Shown here piece after piece: positions 17,993 to 25,570 of a DNA stretch of 64,000 nucleotides. The notes beneath the pieces are model-generated. The model saw only the letters and a program-made list of their open reading frames with translations, made no database searches and had not been told where the DNA came from. Origin of the DNA: Nocardioides marmoriginsengisoli. GTDB lineage: Bacteria; Actinomycetota; Actinomycetes; Propionibacteriales; Nocardioidaceae. Within the stretch, counting starts at the first letter, position 1, and the number at the start of each line of letters is the position of its first letter. The DNA lies in contig NZ_RJSE01000008.1 of the NCBI RefSeq assembly GCF_003725695.1, forward strand, positions 21,801 to 85,800. The letters run 5' to 3'. The translations under genes were made by a program, and so were the position numbers.

Positions 17993-18520
17993 GTGTCGAC
18001 TCCTGTGAGGCCCGAGGTCGAGGTCCGGCGTTCCGCCCGACGTACCCGGACGGTCTCCGCCTACCGCAAGGACGGCAAGGTGATCGTGATGATCCCGGCC
18101 CGGTTCACCCGCGCCGAGGAGTCCGAGTGGGTCGACACCATGCTGCTGAAGCTGGACGGCAGCGGCCCGCGCGGCCGTCGTACCGACGAGCAGCTGATGA
18201 AGCGGGCCCGCGAGCTCAACCGCGAGTACCTGAACGGCAAGGCCAACCCGTCGTCGGTCCGCTGGGTCGACAACATGACCACCCGGTGGGGGTCCTGCAC
18301 CACCGGCGAGGCCACCATCCGGCTCTCCGACCGGCTGCAGCCGATGCCGGTCTGGGTGGTCGACTACGTGCTGCTGCACGAGCTCGCGCACCTGATCGAG
18401 CCGAGTCACAACAAGCGCTTCTGGCACTGGGTGGACAAGTTCCCCAAGGCCGAGCGGGCCAAGGGCTACCTCGAAGGCGTCGCGTCAGCCGCGAGCCTCG
18501 GGTTCGACACCTGCGAGTAG
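17993..18520 (+). CDS. YgjP-type M48-like metallopeptidase
   Basis: 175 residues from GTG 17993 (a GTG at 18005 is also possible). The zinc motif HELAH is at residues 129-133, followed by H139 in EPSHNKRFW, the signature of the DUF45/YgjP family. The preceding WGSC motif (MTTRWGSCTTGEATI) is diagnostic as well. Related proteins are minimal gluzincin-type metalloproteases of little-known role. TAGCGT (17976-17981) would start a transcript at about 17988, where an out-of-frame ATG overlaps the PHP stop; the true first codon is therefore uncertain. It converges with the Nudix gene and overlaps it by 36 bases. Confidence 0.85.
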   Translation: MSTPVRPEVEVRRSARRTRTVSAYRKDGKVIVMIPARFTRAEESEWVDTMLLKLDGSGPRGRRTDEQLMKRARELNREYLNGKANPSSVRWVDNMTTRWGSCTTGEATIRLSDRLQPMPVWVVDYVLLHELAHLIEPSHNKRFWHWVDKFPKAERAKGYLEGVASAASLGFDTCE

Positions 18521-19069
18521 GCGCTCCCGGGCCAGCCGGATCAGGTCCACCATGTCCGGCTCGTCGGTCGGCAGGTCGTGCACGTCGAACCACTGGATGT
18601 CGAGGGACTCGTCGCTGACGACCGGTTCGCTGGTCGCGCCGAGCCGGGCCAGGAACCGGACGTCGAGGTGGCGGACCGTCCCGCGAGGGTTGCAGAAGCC
18701 GACCTCGTGCAGCGAGAGGTGCACCGGCACCGGATCGAGCACCAGGTCCGGCAGCCCGGACTCCTCGGTCGCCTCGCGCAGCGCCGCCGCGGCCAGGGTG
18801 TCGTCCTCCGGCTCCAGGTGACCGCCGAACGCGAACCAGCGCTGCGCCTTGAGGTGCAGGTTCAGCAGCACCTTCTCGCCGGTCGCGTCGAGGACCAGGG
18901 CGCCGGCGGTGAGGTGGTCGGGGAAGCACGCCTTCGCCAGTCCGTTCGGCTCGCGGCGCAGGTGGGCGACGTACTCGGCCCGCCACGACTCCTGGACCGC
19001 GTCGGGCGCGACCCAGCTCTCCAGGGACCGCAGGGCGTCGGCGTGCAGTCCCCGGCCGAGCTCACTCAG
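18485..19069 (-). CDS. Nudix hydrolase
   Basis: About 194 residues. A Nudix box of the GGHLEP type (GGHLEPEDDTLAAAALREA then TEESGL) is central, after the strand TAGALVLD and the phrase RWFAFGG. It hydrolyses an X-linked nucleoside diphosphate of unknown identity. No ATG, GTG or TTG lies near the expected start; the best candidate is CTG at 19069 inside CTGAGTGAGC, which overlaps the stop of the upstream zincin gene and suggests translational coupling. The N-terminal position is therefore tentative. The 3' end overlaps the convergent YgjP gene. Confidence 0.82.
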   Translation of the reverse strand: MSELGRGLHADALRSLESWVAPDAVQESWRAEYVAHLRREPNGLAKACFPDHLTAGALVLDATGEKVLLNLHLKAQRWFAFGGHLEPEDDTLAAAALREATEESGLPDLVLDPVPVHLSLHEVGFCNPRGTVRHLDVRFLARLGATSEPVVSDESLDIQWFDVHDLPTDEPDMVDLIRLARERLLAGVEPEARG

Positions 19070-20402
19070 GGGAGCCCTCCGGGCGTCCGTCGGTGGGGGT
19101 CTCGCCGTCGAGCAGGTCGGCGAGGGCCTTGTCGAACTCGTCCTCGTCGAGCGCCTCGACCGTGCCCAGGTCCTCGCGGAACCCGAGCGGGTCGTCCAGG
19201 TCGGCCGCGGTCGGCAGCAGGTCCGGGTGCGCCCAGACGGCGTCCCGGCCGTCGTGCCCCTGGCGGGTCCGCAGCGAGCCCCAGAGCGCCGACGCGTCCC
19301 GGAGCCGGCGCGGTCGCAGCTCCAGGCCGACCAGCGCCGCGAAGGTCTCCTCCGCGGGACCGCCGGCGGCGCGGCGTCGGCGGATCGCCTCCTGGAGCTT
19401 GCCGGCCGACGGCATCCGGGCACCGGTGGCCTGGCCGACGACCTCGTCGACCCAGCCCTCGACCAGGGCCAGGGTGGTCTCGAGCCGGGCGAGTGCGGCC
19501 GTCTGCGAGGGCTGCTGCTTGGGCTCGAAGAGGCCGGAGTTGATCGCCTCGGTGATCGCCTCCGGGTTGGACGGGTCGATGCTGCCGAGCGACTCCTCGA
19601 TCCCGCTGATGTCGATGGTGACGCCCCGGCCGAAGTCCTCGACCGCGGAGAGCAGGTGCTGGCGCAGCCACGGGACGTGCGCGAACAGCCGCTGGTGGGC
19701 GGCCTCGCGCAGGGCCAGGTAGAGCAGGACGTCGTCCTCGGAGACGTCGAGCCCGCGGGCGAACTCGGCGACGTTGTGGGGGAGGAGCGCGGCCTTGCCG
19801 GCCGGCCCGAGCGGCAGGCCGATGTCGGATGCGGTCAGCACGTCGGCCGAGAGGCCGCCGAGCGCCTGGCCGACCTGCGAGCCGAACATCGCGCCGCCGG
19901 CCTGGGAGATCATCCCGATCAGCGGGCCGGCCATCGCGCGGGCCTCCTCGGGGATCGCGTTGCCCATCGCGCCGACGACGTGCTCGGCCACCGGCTCGAC
20001 CAGGACCCGCCAGACGGCCGTGGTCTCCTCGATCCACTCGGCCCGGCTCCAGGCCGCCGTGGTGGTGATCCCGGACGGCAACGAGGTGGTCTCGTCGAGC
20101 CAGTGGTCCGCGAGCCGGAGCGCGTCGGCGACCCGGGTCTGGGCGGCCTGGTCCTGGCTCGGGTCGGGCTGCTCGGCCGCGGTACGGCGGGCGATGTCGG
20201 TCGCCAGCTGCCAGTTCACCGGGCCGTCGTACGGCTGCATCAGCGACTGCATCTGGCCCATCAGCGCGTTCAGGTCGATGTTGCTGAGGTCGGGCATGCC
20301 GCCGCCCGCGCCGAAGAGACCCTCGAAGGGCGTGCCCTTGAACGGGTTCGGTTGTTCGTCGGGATTCTCGGGAGTCCCGCCGGTGCCGCCGTCATTGCTC
20401 AT
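19062..20402 (-). CDS. Zincin-like hydrolase, DUF2342 family
   Basis: 446 residues from ATG 20402 (TTGGAGGGT just upstream); a longer frame to 20435 lacks a ribosome site. It opens with a Pro/Gly-rich tail and the GMPDLSNIDLNALM motif. The body has the family's zinc-site sequence LREAAHQRLF and the later EGWVDEVV segment. These are known in actinobacterial DUF2342 proteins, sometimes annotated as zinc-dependent metalloprotease or as F420-associated protein. The catalytic motif is REAAHQ rather than HExxH with two clear His in the first helix, so activity is uncertain. Next to a divergent moaE. Confidence 0.85.
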   Translation of the reverse strand: MSNDGGTGGTPENPDEQPNPFKGTPFEGLFGAGGGMPDLSNIDLNALMGQMQSLMQPYDGPVNWQLATDIARRTAAEQPDPSQDQAAQTRVADALRLADHWLDETTSLPSGITTTAAWSRAEWIEETTAVWRVLVEPVAEHVVGAMGNAIPEEARAMAGPLIGMISQAGGAMFGSQVGQALGGLSADVLTASDIGLPLGPAGKAALLPHNVAEFARGLDVSEDDVLLYLALREAAHQRLFAHVPWLRQHLLSAVEDFGRGVTIDISGIEESLGSIDPSNPEAITEAINSGLFEPKQQPSQTAALARLETTLALVEGWVDEVVGQATGARMPSAGKLQEAIRRRRAAGGPAEETFAALVGLELRPRRLRDASALWGSLRTRQGHDGRDAVWAHPDLLPTAADLDDPLGFREDLGTVEALDEDEFDKALADLLDGETPTDGRPEGSPE

Positions 20403-20449
20403 ACCCTCCAAGTTACCGGGCACCTGCACGAGCATCTACGGTTAGGCGT

Positions 20450-20896
20450 GTGACCTCCGCATCCCCGGCTTCCGGGAACGTCGTACGCCTTCTCGACGTT
20501 CGCGATGCGCCGCTCGACGTCGCGGAGGTGCTGGCCGCGGTGGCGGATCCGGCTGCCGGCGGGGTGAACCTCTTCGTGGGCGCGGTGCGCGACCGCGACC
20601 ACGACCGCGACGTGCTGCGCCTGGAGTACTCCGCGCACCCGACCGCGCTGGAGCAGCTGGCAGCGGTCGCCGCCGAGGTGGCCGCGGAGTTCGACCTGAT
20701 CGCGCTCGCGGCGGTGCACCGGGTCGGGGCGCTGGAGATCGGCGACCTGGCGGTGGTCTCGGCCGTCTCGGCGGCCCACCGCGGGCAGGCGTTCGAGGCG
20801 TCGAGGGCGCTGATCGACCGGCTCAAGGAGCGGGTGCCGATCTGGAAGCACCAGGCGTTCGCCGACGGCACCGACGAGTGGGTCGGCGTCTGCTGA
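20450..20896 (+). CDS. moaE: Molybdopterin synthase catalytic subunit
   Basis: 148 residues. MoaE transfers sulfur from the MoaD thiocarboxylate to precursor Z to make molybdopterin. The family marks are GAVRDRDHDRDVLRLEYSAH and the C-terminal KERVPIWKHQ holding the two active-site lysines. The GTG at 20450 lies 7 bases after TACGGT (20437-20442), so leaderless. No other molybdenum-cofactor gene is adjacent; isolated moaE genes are common in actinobacteria. Confidence 0.94.
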   Translation: MTSASPASGNVVRLLDVRDAPLDVAEVLAAVADPAAGGVNLFVGAVRDRDHDRDVLRLEYSAHPTALEQLAAVAAEVAAEFDLIALAAVHRVGALEIGDLAVVSAVSAAHRGQAFEASRALIDRLKERVPIWKHQAFADGTDEWVGVC

Positions 20897-20897
20897 C

Positions 20898-21227
20898 CTA
20901 CGCCTCGAGGTCGAAGTAGACCGGCTCGGCGCCCGACCGGCCGGTGATGTCGATGACCCGCCCGGCGTACGCGACCTGCTTGCGCGCCTGCTCCAGGGCG
21001 TCGGTCAGGGCGGTGGTCGCGGCGCGCTGGCGGGCCAGCAGCTCCTGGGCGCGGGCGGCCAGGTCGACCGGCAGCGAGCCGAGGACGACCGGCGGCTGCC
21101 AGGGTTCGGCCGGGGTGCTCTCCAGCCCGCGGACCAGGCGCTCGACCGAGATCACCTCGAGCTCGAGGCGTTCCAGCTCGTGCTCCCAGACGGCGCGGAG
21201 CCGGTCGCTCTTCATCGGCTCCTTCAT
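20898..21227 (-). CDS. Flagellar-operon protein of unknown function
   Basis: 109 residues from ATG 21227, two bases after the fliS stop, so translated with it. It is mostly helical with a long Leu/Ala/Glu-rich stretch (VWEHELERLELEVISVERLV and the ARAQELLARQRAATTAL region). Position after fliS and a helical fold suggest a FliT-like chaperone or filament-assembly accessory, but I see no definite family motif. It is the last gene of the fliC-fliD-fliS block on this strand. Confidence 0.65.
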   Translation of the reverse strand: MKEPMKSDRLRAVWEHELERLELEVISVERLVRGLESTPAEPWQPPVVLGSLPVDLAARAQELLARQRAATTALTDALEQARKQVAYAGRVIDITGRSGAEPVYFDLEA

Positions 21228-21229
21228 GG

Positions 21230-21622
21230 TCAGGCCCCCTTCGCCAGCGCGCCGGCCGATTCCAGTGCTGCCTGGCGCCAGGTGTCGCAGAGCTCGGTGA
21301 CGATCTGCAGGCACTCGGCGATCAGGTCGGCGTCCTTGCGGACGTTGGCGAGCACCAGCTGCCGGTGCAGGTACCCGTAGAGCGAGCCGAGCTCACGGCC
21401 ACCCTTGAACCCCTCCGGGCGCAGGCTGCTGTGCAGCTCCATCACGATGTCCTGGGCGTGGGTCAGCTGGCGGTGGGTCTCGCCGATGTTCTGGTTCCGC
21501 TGGGCGTCGAGGGCGCGCTGGACGTCGAGCACCAGGCGTTCGTAGAGCATCACCAGCAGCCTCGTCGGACTGGCGGTGGCGATCGAGGCGTCGAGGTAGG
21601 TCGCCCGTGCCGAGGTCATCAT
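21230..21622 (-). CDS. fliS: Flagellin export chaperone FliS
   Basis: 130 residues. FliS binds the flagellin C-terminus in the cytosol and prevents premature polymerisation. Motifs are YLDASIATASPTRLLVMLYE (the conserved N-terminal helix, where SP.. LLVMLYE is diagnostic) and GGRELGSLYGYL in the middle. Two ATGs (21622, 21619) are possible. It lies 13 bases downstream of fliD and is co-transcribed with it. Confidence 0.92.
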   Translation of the reverse strand: MMTSARATYLDASIATASPTRLLVMLYERLVLDVQRALDAQRNQNIGETHRQLTHAQDIVMELHSSLRPEGFKGGRELGSLYGYLHRQLVLANVRKDADLIAECLQIVTELCDTWRQAALESAGALAKGA

Positions 21623-21635
21623 GTGCGTGCCTTCC

Positions 21636-22967
21636 CTAGCTTCCCGAGGAGAGTGAGCTGAGCTGCGAGGTCAGCCAGCTGGACTGGCTGTTCATCTGCT
21701 GGAGCGCGGTCTCCATCGCGGTGAACTGCCGGGTCAGGGTCTCCTGGCGGAGCTCCAGCCGGATGTCCCAGCTCGCGATGCTGTCCTGCATCCGCTTGAT
21801 CGAGGTATTCCGGCCGTTGATCGAGGTGGTGACGGTGCCGCTGATCGAGTCGCTCGCGGACTTGGCGACCTGCTGCACCCGGTCGGCGAAGCCGGTGACG
21901 GCGCCGGAGGTGAACTTGGCGGCGACGGCACCCGGGTCGGCGGCGTACGCGGCCTTGAACTTGTCGGCGTCGAAGGTGAACTTGCCGTACCGGTCCAGCT
22001 GGACGCCGGCGCCGGCCATCGTGGTTCCGTCGCTGGGGTAGATGCTGGTCAGCAGGTCGTTGCGCAGTGCCCGGATCGAGCTGTCGCCGGCGAGCGGCCC
22101 CGCGGTCTTCGTGGCCGCGTTGTACGACGTCAGGCTGTCGATCTTGGTCAGCGCGGCGTTGATCGAGTCGACGATGCCCTGCACCGTCTTGGTCATCCCC
22201 GCGGTGTCCTGGACGACGTCCAGGTCGACGGTCGCGCCGTCGGCCACGCCGGCCCCGAGCGTGATGGTCAGCCCGTTGGCGACGTCGGTGAAGGTGTTGC
22301 TCGCCGAGTGGATCGTGTCGGTGCCGAGGGTGATCTCGGCGTCGCGGCCGGCCCGGACGGTCGCACCGCCGAGCAGGTCGGAGCCGTCGAGGTTCGTGAG
22401 GGTGAAGTCGGCCGCGGCGCCGGTGGCCACCGAGGTCACCTGCAACCGGTAGCTGCCGTCGTCCAGCCGGACCGTGCTCGCCTTGACCCCGGTGCCGGAG
22501 GCGTTGAGCCCGCGGACCAGGCCGGCCAGGGTGCCGTCCCCGGTGTCGACGGTGGTGGTCGTGCCGTCGAGGTTGTCGAGGCGGACCGACGTGGAGCCGG
22601 TGGTCACGGTGTCGGTGAGGGCAGCGGTGCCGGCGTAGGTGAGCCGGTGGGTGGCGGCGGTGTGCCCGACGGTGATGCTCAACGGGCCGGTCACCGTGCT
22701 GGCGCCGGCGGTCGCGCTCACCAACGGGTTCGAGCTGGTCACCGTGACCGGGTTCCAGGCGGTCGCCTTGGCGAGGGCCGCGGTGCTCGTGGCCAGGGCG
22801 GCGAAGGCGCTGTTGAGGTCCTGGAGCGCCTTGACGTTGGCCTGCTCGGTGGTGACCTTGGCCTTGATGCTGGTCTGGGTCTGCGCCTCGACCTGCATCA
22901 GCTGGGAGATGATCGTGGAGGTGTTGAGCCCGCTGACGAGCCCGCTCACGCTGGATGTTCCGGCCAC
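21636..22967 (-). CDS. fliD: Flagellar filament cap protein FliD
   Basis: 443 residues. FliD (HAP2) caps the filament and helps flagellin fold. The N-terminal VSGLVSGLNTSTIISQLMQV and the C-terminal coiled coil (SINGRNTSIKRMQDSIASWD, then QFTAMETALQQMNSQSSWL) are the two conserved ends that interact in the cap. The middle is Thr/Asp-rich as in other FliD. Start is a GTG at 22967 behind AAGGGCAG. Located between flagellin and fliS on the same strand. Confidence 0.93.
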   Translation of the reverse strand: MAGTSSVSGLVSGLNTSTIISQLMQVEAQTQTSIKAKVTTEQANVKALQDLNSAFAALATSTAALAKATAWNPVTVTSSNPLVSATAGASTVTGPLSITVGHTAATHRLTYAGTAALTDTVTTGSTSVRLDNLDGTTTTVDTGDGTLAGLVRGLNASGTGVKASTVRLDDGSYRLQVTSVATGAAADFTLTNLDGSDLLGGATVRAGRDAEITLGTDTIHSASNTFTDVANGLTITLGAGVADGATVDLDVVQDTAGMTKTVQGIVDSINAALTKIDSLTSYNAATKTAGPLAGDSSIRALRNDLLTSIYPSDGTTMAGAGVQLDRYGKFTFDADKFKAAYAADPGAVAAKFTSGAVTGFADRVQQVAKSASDSISGTVTTSINGRNTSIKRMQDSIASWDIRLELRQETLTRQFTAMETALQQMNSQSSWLTSQLSSLSSGS

Positions 22968-23021
22968 TTCGCTGCCCTTCTAGGTGCTGCTTCTCGTCGT
23001 GCTGGCCCTGGTCAGGCCCCG

Positions 23022-23061
23022 GATCCGGGCGGAGCGAGTGGGGACTTGCCCCGCCCGGATC
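23022..23061 (-). terminator. Hairpin between flagellin and fliD
   Basis: GATCCGGGCGG (23022-23032) and CCGCCCGGATC (23051-23061) are perfect 11-base arms around an 18-base loop, 20 bases after the flagellin stop. There is no T-run. It could partly end or stabilise the abundant flagellin mRNA and give lower fliD-fliS expression. Confidence 0.6.
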
Positions 23062-23080
23062 GGTTCTCCTCCAGCTGCAA

Positions 23081-23863
23081 TCAGCGGAGCAGCTGCAGGA
23101 CGCTCTGCGGCGCCTGGTTCGCCTGCGCGAGCATCGCCGTACCGGCCTGGCTCAGGATGTTCGCGCGGGTGAAGTTGACCATCTCGGCAGCCATGTCGGT
23201 GTCACGGATCCGGCTCTCCGAGGCGGACAGGTTCTCCACCGCCACGTTGAGGTTGTTGATGGTGTGCTCGAACCGGTTCTGGACCGCACCGAGCGCGCCA
23301 CGCAGCGTCGAGGTCGCCGTGATGGCGGCCGTGACCGTGGTGTTGTCGGTGATCAGCAGACCGGCGGTGGCGACCTGACCGGACAGGTCGACGGCGAGCA
23401 CGTCGGTGGTCGCGGTGCCGACCTGGAAGTTGGTCGCCGCCGCGCCGCCGAAGAGCGTCACGCCGTTGAACTTGGTGCTGGTCTGGATCCGGTCGATCTC
23501 GCTGGTCAGCGCCGTGAACTCGGCCTGGAGAGCAGCCTGCGAGTCCGCGTTCTGGGTGCCGTTGTTGTACTGCACCGCGAGGTCGTTCATCCGCTGGAGC
23601 ATCGAGTGCACCTCGGTCAGGGCGCCTTCAGCAGTCTGCGCGACGCTGATGCCGTCCTGGGCGTTGCGCACGGCGACCTTGAGCCCGCCGACCTGCGAGC
23701 GCAGGCCCTCGGAGATGGCGAGGCCGGCGGCGTCGTCGGCGGCCCGGTTGATCCGGAAGCCGCTGGACAGCTTCTCCAGTGACTTGGACAGCTGTCCCTG
23801 GGTGACGGACAGGTTGCGGTACGAGTTGAACGCGTCGGTGTTCTGGTTGATACGGAGACTCAT
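23081..23863 (-). CDS. fliC: Flagellin (short form)
   Basis: 260 residues. The N-terminal D0/D1 helices (MSLRINQNTDAFNSYRNLSV, SSGFRINRAADDAAGLAISE) and the C-terminal D1/D0 helices (ENLSASESRIRDTDMAAEMV, ANILSQAGTAMLAQANQ) are intact. Only about 70 residues separate them, so the variable surface domains D2/D3 are almost absent and the filament should be thin and smooth. The ribosome site AGGAGGG (23877-23871) is strong, and the leader shows a CsrA-type hairpin. A sigma-28-like promoter lies at 23954-23927. First gene of the fliC-fliD-fliS block. Confidence 0.95.
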   Translation of the reverse strand: MSLRINQNTDAFNSYRNLSVTQGQLSKSLEKLSSGFRINRAADDAAGLAISEGLRSQVGGLKVAVRNAQDGISVAQTAEGALTEVHSMLQRMNDLAVQYNNGTQNADSQAALQAEFTALTSEIDRIQTSTKFNGVTLFGGAAATNFQVGTATTDVLAVDLSGQVATAGLLITDNTTVTAAITATSTLRGALGAVQNRFEHTINNLNVAVENLSASESRIRDTDMAAEMVNFTRANILSQAGTAMLAQANQAPQSVLQLLR

Positions 23864-23869
23864 GATGGT

Positions 23870-23917
23870 TCCCTCCTGGATTGTCGAGTCGTGTTGCTGG
23901 GGCCCGTCCTTGGGCCC
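23870..23917 (-). promoter_or_regulatory. Probable CsrA-binding leader of flagellin mRNA
   Basis: On the minus strand GGGCCC-AAGGAC-GGGCCC (23917-23900) puts GGA in the loop of a 6-base stem, close to the predicted RNA 5' end. A second GGA lies in the ribosome site AGGAGGGA (23877-23870), about 33 bases away. CsrA of Bacillus binds two such sites on the flagellin leader and blocks translation, and FliW frees it. Both csrA and fliW are in this window. Confidence 0.6.
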
Positions 23918-23926
23918 GTGCCGTCC

Positions 23927-23954
23927 TCATCGGCGGCACGTTCTGGGGGATGAG
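23927..23954 (-). promoter_or_regulatory. Sigma-28-like promoter of flagellin
   Basis: CTCA (23954-23951), 16 bases, GCCGATGA (23934-23927) on the minus strand. It matches the elements before flgN and cheA, and the -10 half differs by one base from the GCCGATAA of WhiG/FliA promoters. The leader would be about 57 bases. Confidence 0.65.
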
Positions 23955-24013
23955 AGTTTTCGTCGACGAAGTTTCGCCGCGCGGAGCCGGGGCCTGGTCC
24001 GAAGGGGCGAGGG

Positions 24014-24865
24014 CTACGCGGTCTCGTCGAGCGACCGCACTCCTGCGGGACGGCGGGTCGAGACGGCGTGCCGGCTCGCGACCGCCGCGAAGTAGGCGTC
24101 CCGGCGACGGGCGGCGGAGCCGTTCGGACGCGCGTGCGGGGTGAGCCGGCTCGGGTCGAGCTCGTGGTTCAGGGCGTCGCGGAGCAGGACCAGCGCCTCG
24201 GCGCGCATCTGGGAGACCCGGGACTCGCTCACGCCGAGCTCGGCGGCGATGTCCGCCATCGGCCGCTCCTCGAGGAAGTAGTCGGAGACGACGATCCGGA
24301 GCCGGTCGGGCAGCTCGGCGACGGCCTCGACGAGATAGGCGAGGCGCTCGCGGTGCTCGACGAGCTGCTCGGGGGTCGGGCCTGCGGCGGGGAGCACGTC
24401 GTCGAGCGAGGAGTCCTGGGCGCCCTGCAGCGAGAGCACCTGGGCGCGGGCGATGTCCTCGTCGTTCTGGGCGATCTCGGTGAGGGTCAGGCCGGCCGCC
24501 TGGGCGACCTCCCCGGCGCTCGGCACCCGGCCGAGGATGCCGGCCAGCTGGGAACGGGTGGCGTCGAGGTCACGAGCGCGGCGTCGTACCGAACGGGACG
24601 CCCAGTCGATCCCGCGGAGCTCGTCGAGGACGGCGCCGCGGACCCGGGTCGCGGCGTACCGGGCGAACGGCACCCCGCGGGACTCGTCGTAGGACTTGCT
24701 GGCCTGGACCAGGGCGGTGAGGCCGGCGGAGGTGAGGTCGTCGCGGCTGACGTGGCTGGGTACCCGGCCCATGGTCTCGCGGACGATGTGCGTGACGACG
24801 GGGATGCTGCTCGTGATCAGCGCGTCCCGCTCGGTGGTGTCCTCGGTCTGCCTCATGACGGACAC
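24014..24865 (-). CDS. fliA: Flagellar/WhiG-type RNA polymerase sigma factor
   Basis: 283 residues. Sigma-70 group 3 factor with region 2 (GLTALVQASKSYDESRGVPF, YAATRVRGAVLDELRG), region 3 and region 4 (MADIAAELGVSESRVSQMRA). SYD...FARYAATRVRGAVLDELR is typical of FliA/WhiG. It lies between flagellin and flgN and should read the CTCA-15/16-GCCGATRR promoters seen here. ATG 24865 (or 24856). In a motile non-sporulating relative this is a FliA role; WhiG-like use cannot be excluded. No anti-sigma FlgM gene is visible in the window. Confidence 0.88.
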   Translation of the reverse strand: MSVMRQTEDTTERDALITSSIPVVTHIVRETMGRVPSHVSRDDLTSAGLTALVQASKSYDESRGVPFARYAATRVRGAVLDELRGIDWASRSVRRRARDLDATRSQLAGILGRVPSAGEVAQAAGLTLTEIAQNDEDIARAQVLSLQGAQDSSLDDVLPAAGPTPEQLVEHRERLAYLVEAVAELPDRLRIVVSDYFLEERPMADIAAELGVSESRVSQMRAEALVLLRDALNHELDPSRLTPHARPNGSAARRRDAYFAAVASRHAVSTRRPAGVRSLDETA

Positions 24866-24985
24866 CCTTGTGGGTATATGTCCGGTTTGATAGCAATATG
24901 CCCCGATATTGACCGGTTAGTCCGGTAAGTCGGGACTTCGGTCCCGGCGGGGATCACCCGTTCTGACCAGGACTAACGGGATTGT

Positions 24986-25019
24986 GCCCCAGAAACCCCT
25001 CAGATCGGGGTTCTGGGGC
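24986..25019 (+). promoter_or_regulatory. Palindrome overlapping the flgN promoter
   Basis: GCCCCAGAAACCCC (24986-24999) and GGGGTTCTGGGGC (25007-25019) are an inverted repeat with one extra A. It spans the -35 element and the first bases of the -10 element of the flgN promoter, so a repressor binding it would block the promoter. It cannot be a terminator of either neighbour because both start away from it. Confidence 0.5.
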
Positions 25020-25025
25020 CGATGG
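24999..25025 (+). promoter_or_regulatory. Sigma-28-like promoter of the flgN-flgK-flgL operon
   Basis: CTCA (24999-25002), 15 bases, GCCGATGG (25018-25025). Same pattern as before flagellin and cheA. It shows that the in-frame ATG at 25022 cannot be the flgN start, because it lies inside the -10 box. Confidence 0.65.
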
Positions 25026-25090
25026 ACAACCCAAGGACTCCGCTCGGGAGCCGTCGACATCGTGCCGGATCGGGCACACGAAGGGCCGTC

Positions 25091-25570
25091 ATGGAAAAGC
25101 TGTCGCAGATCCTGTGGCGTGAGCGCGAACTGCTCGACACCCTGCTGTTCAAGCTGGAGATCGAGCAGCTGGTCCTGGCCAGCGGGCGCACGCGCTGGCT
25201 GATGCGCGCCGCACGCGAGGTCGAGTCGGTGCTCGGCACCATCCGGGAGACCGAGATCCTCAGGGCGGTCGCCGCCGACACCGTCGCCGCCTCGGTCGGG
25301 CTGGCGCACAACCCCAGCCTGCGGGTCCTCGCCGAAGCCGTCGACGAGCCCTGGCAGAGCATCTTCGCCGACCACCACGAGGCGTTCGTGACGCTGACCC
25401 GCGAGATCGGCGCGCTGGCCGAGACCAACCGGGACCTGATCACCGCCGGCTACCGCTCCGCGCGGGAGACGCTGCTGAGCCTCGACGGCGGCCCGGAGGG
25501 GTACGGCGCGGACGGCGCGGCCGTCACCGTGACCGACCACCGGCAGCGGCTCGTGGACTGGAGCCTGTGA
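25091..25570 (+). CDS. FlgN-like flagellar export chaperone
   Basis: 159 residues from ATG 25091. Helical protein with EKLSQILWRERELLDTLLFK at the start, a hallmark of FlgN-like proteins that bind the hook-filament junction proteins FlgK and FlgL before export. It is directly followed by flgK with a TGATG overlap, the order expected for this chaperone. An ATG at 25022 was rejected because it lies within the promoter. Identity rests on position, size and the N-terminal helix rather than on a catalytic motif. Confidence 0.78.
   Translation: MEKLSQILWRERELLDTLLFKLEIEQLVLASGRTRWLMRAAREVESVLGTIRETEILRAVAADTVAASVGLAHNPSLRVLAEAVDEPWQSIFADHHEAFVTLTREIGALAETNRDLITAGYRSARETLLSLDGGPEGYGADGAAVTVTDHRQRLVDWSL

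Noticed and set aside
25022-25090. Longer FlgN N-terminus from ATG 25022
   Set aside because: That ATG is within the -10 box of the sigma-28-like promoter, and the extra residues lack family similarity.
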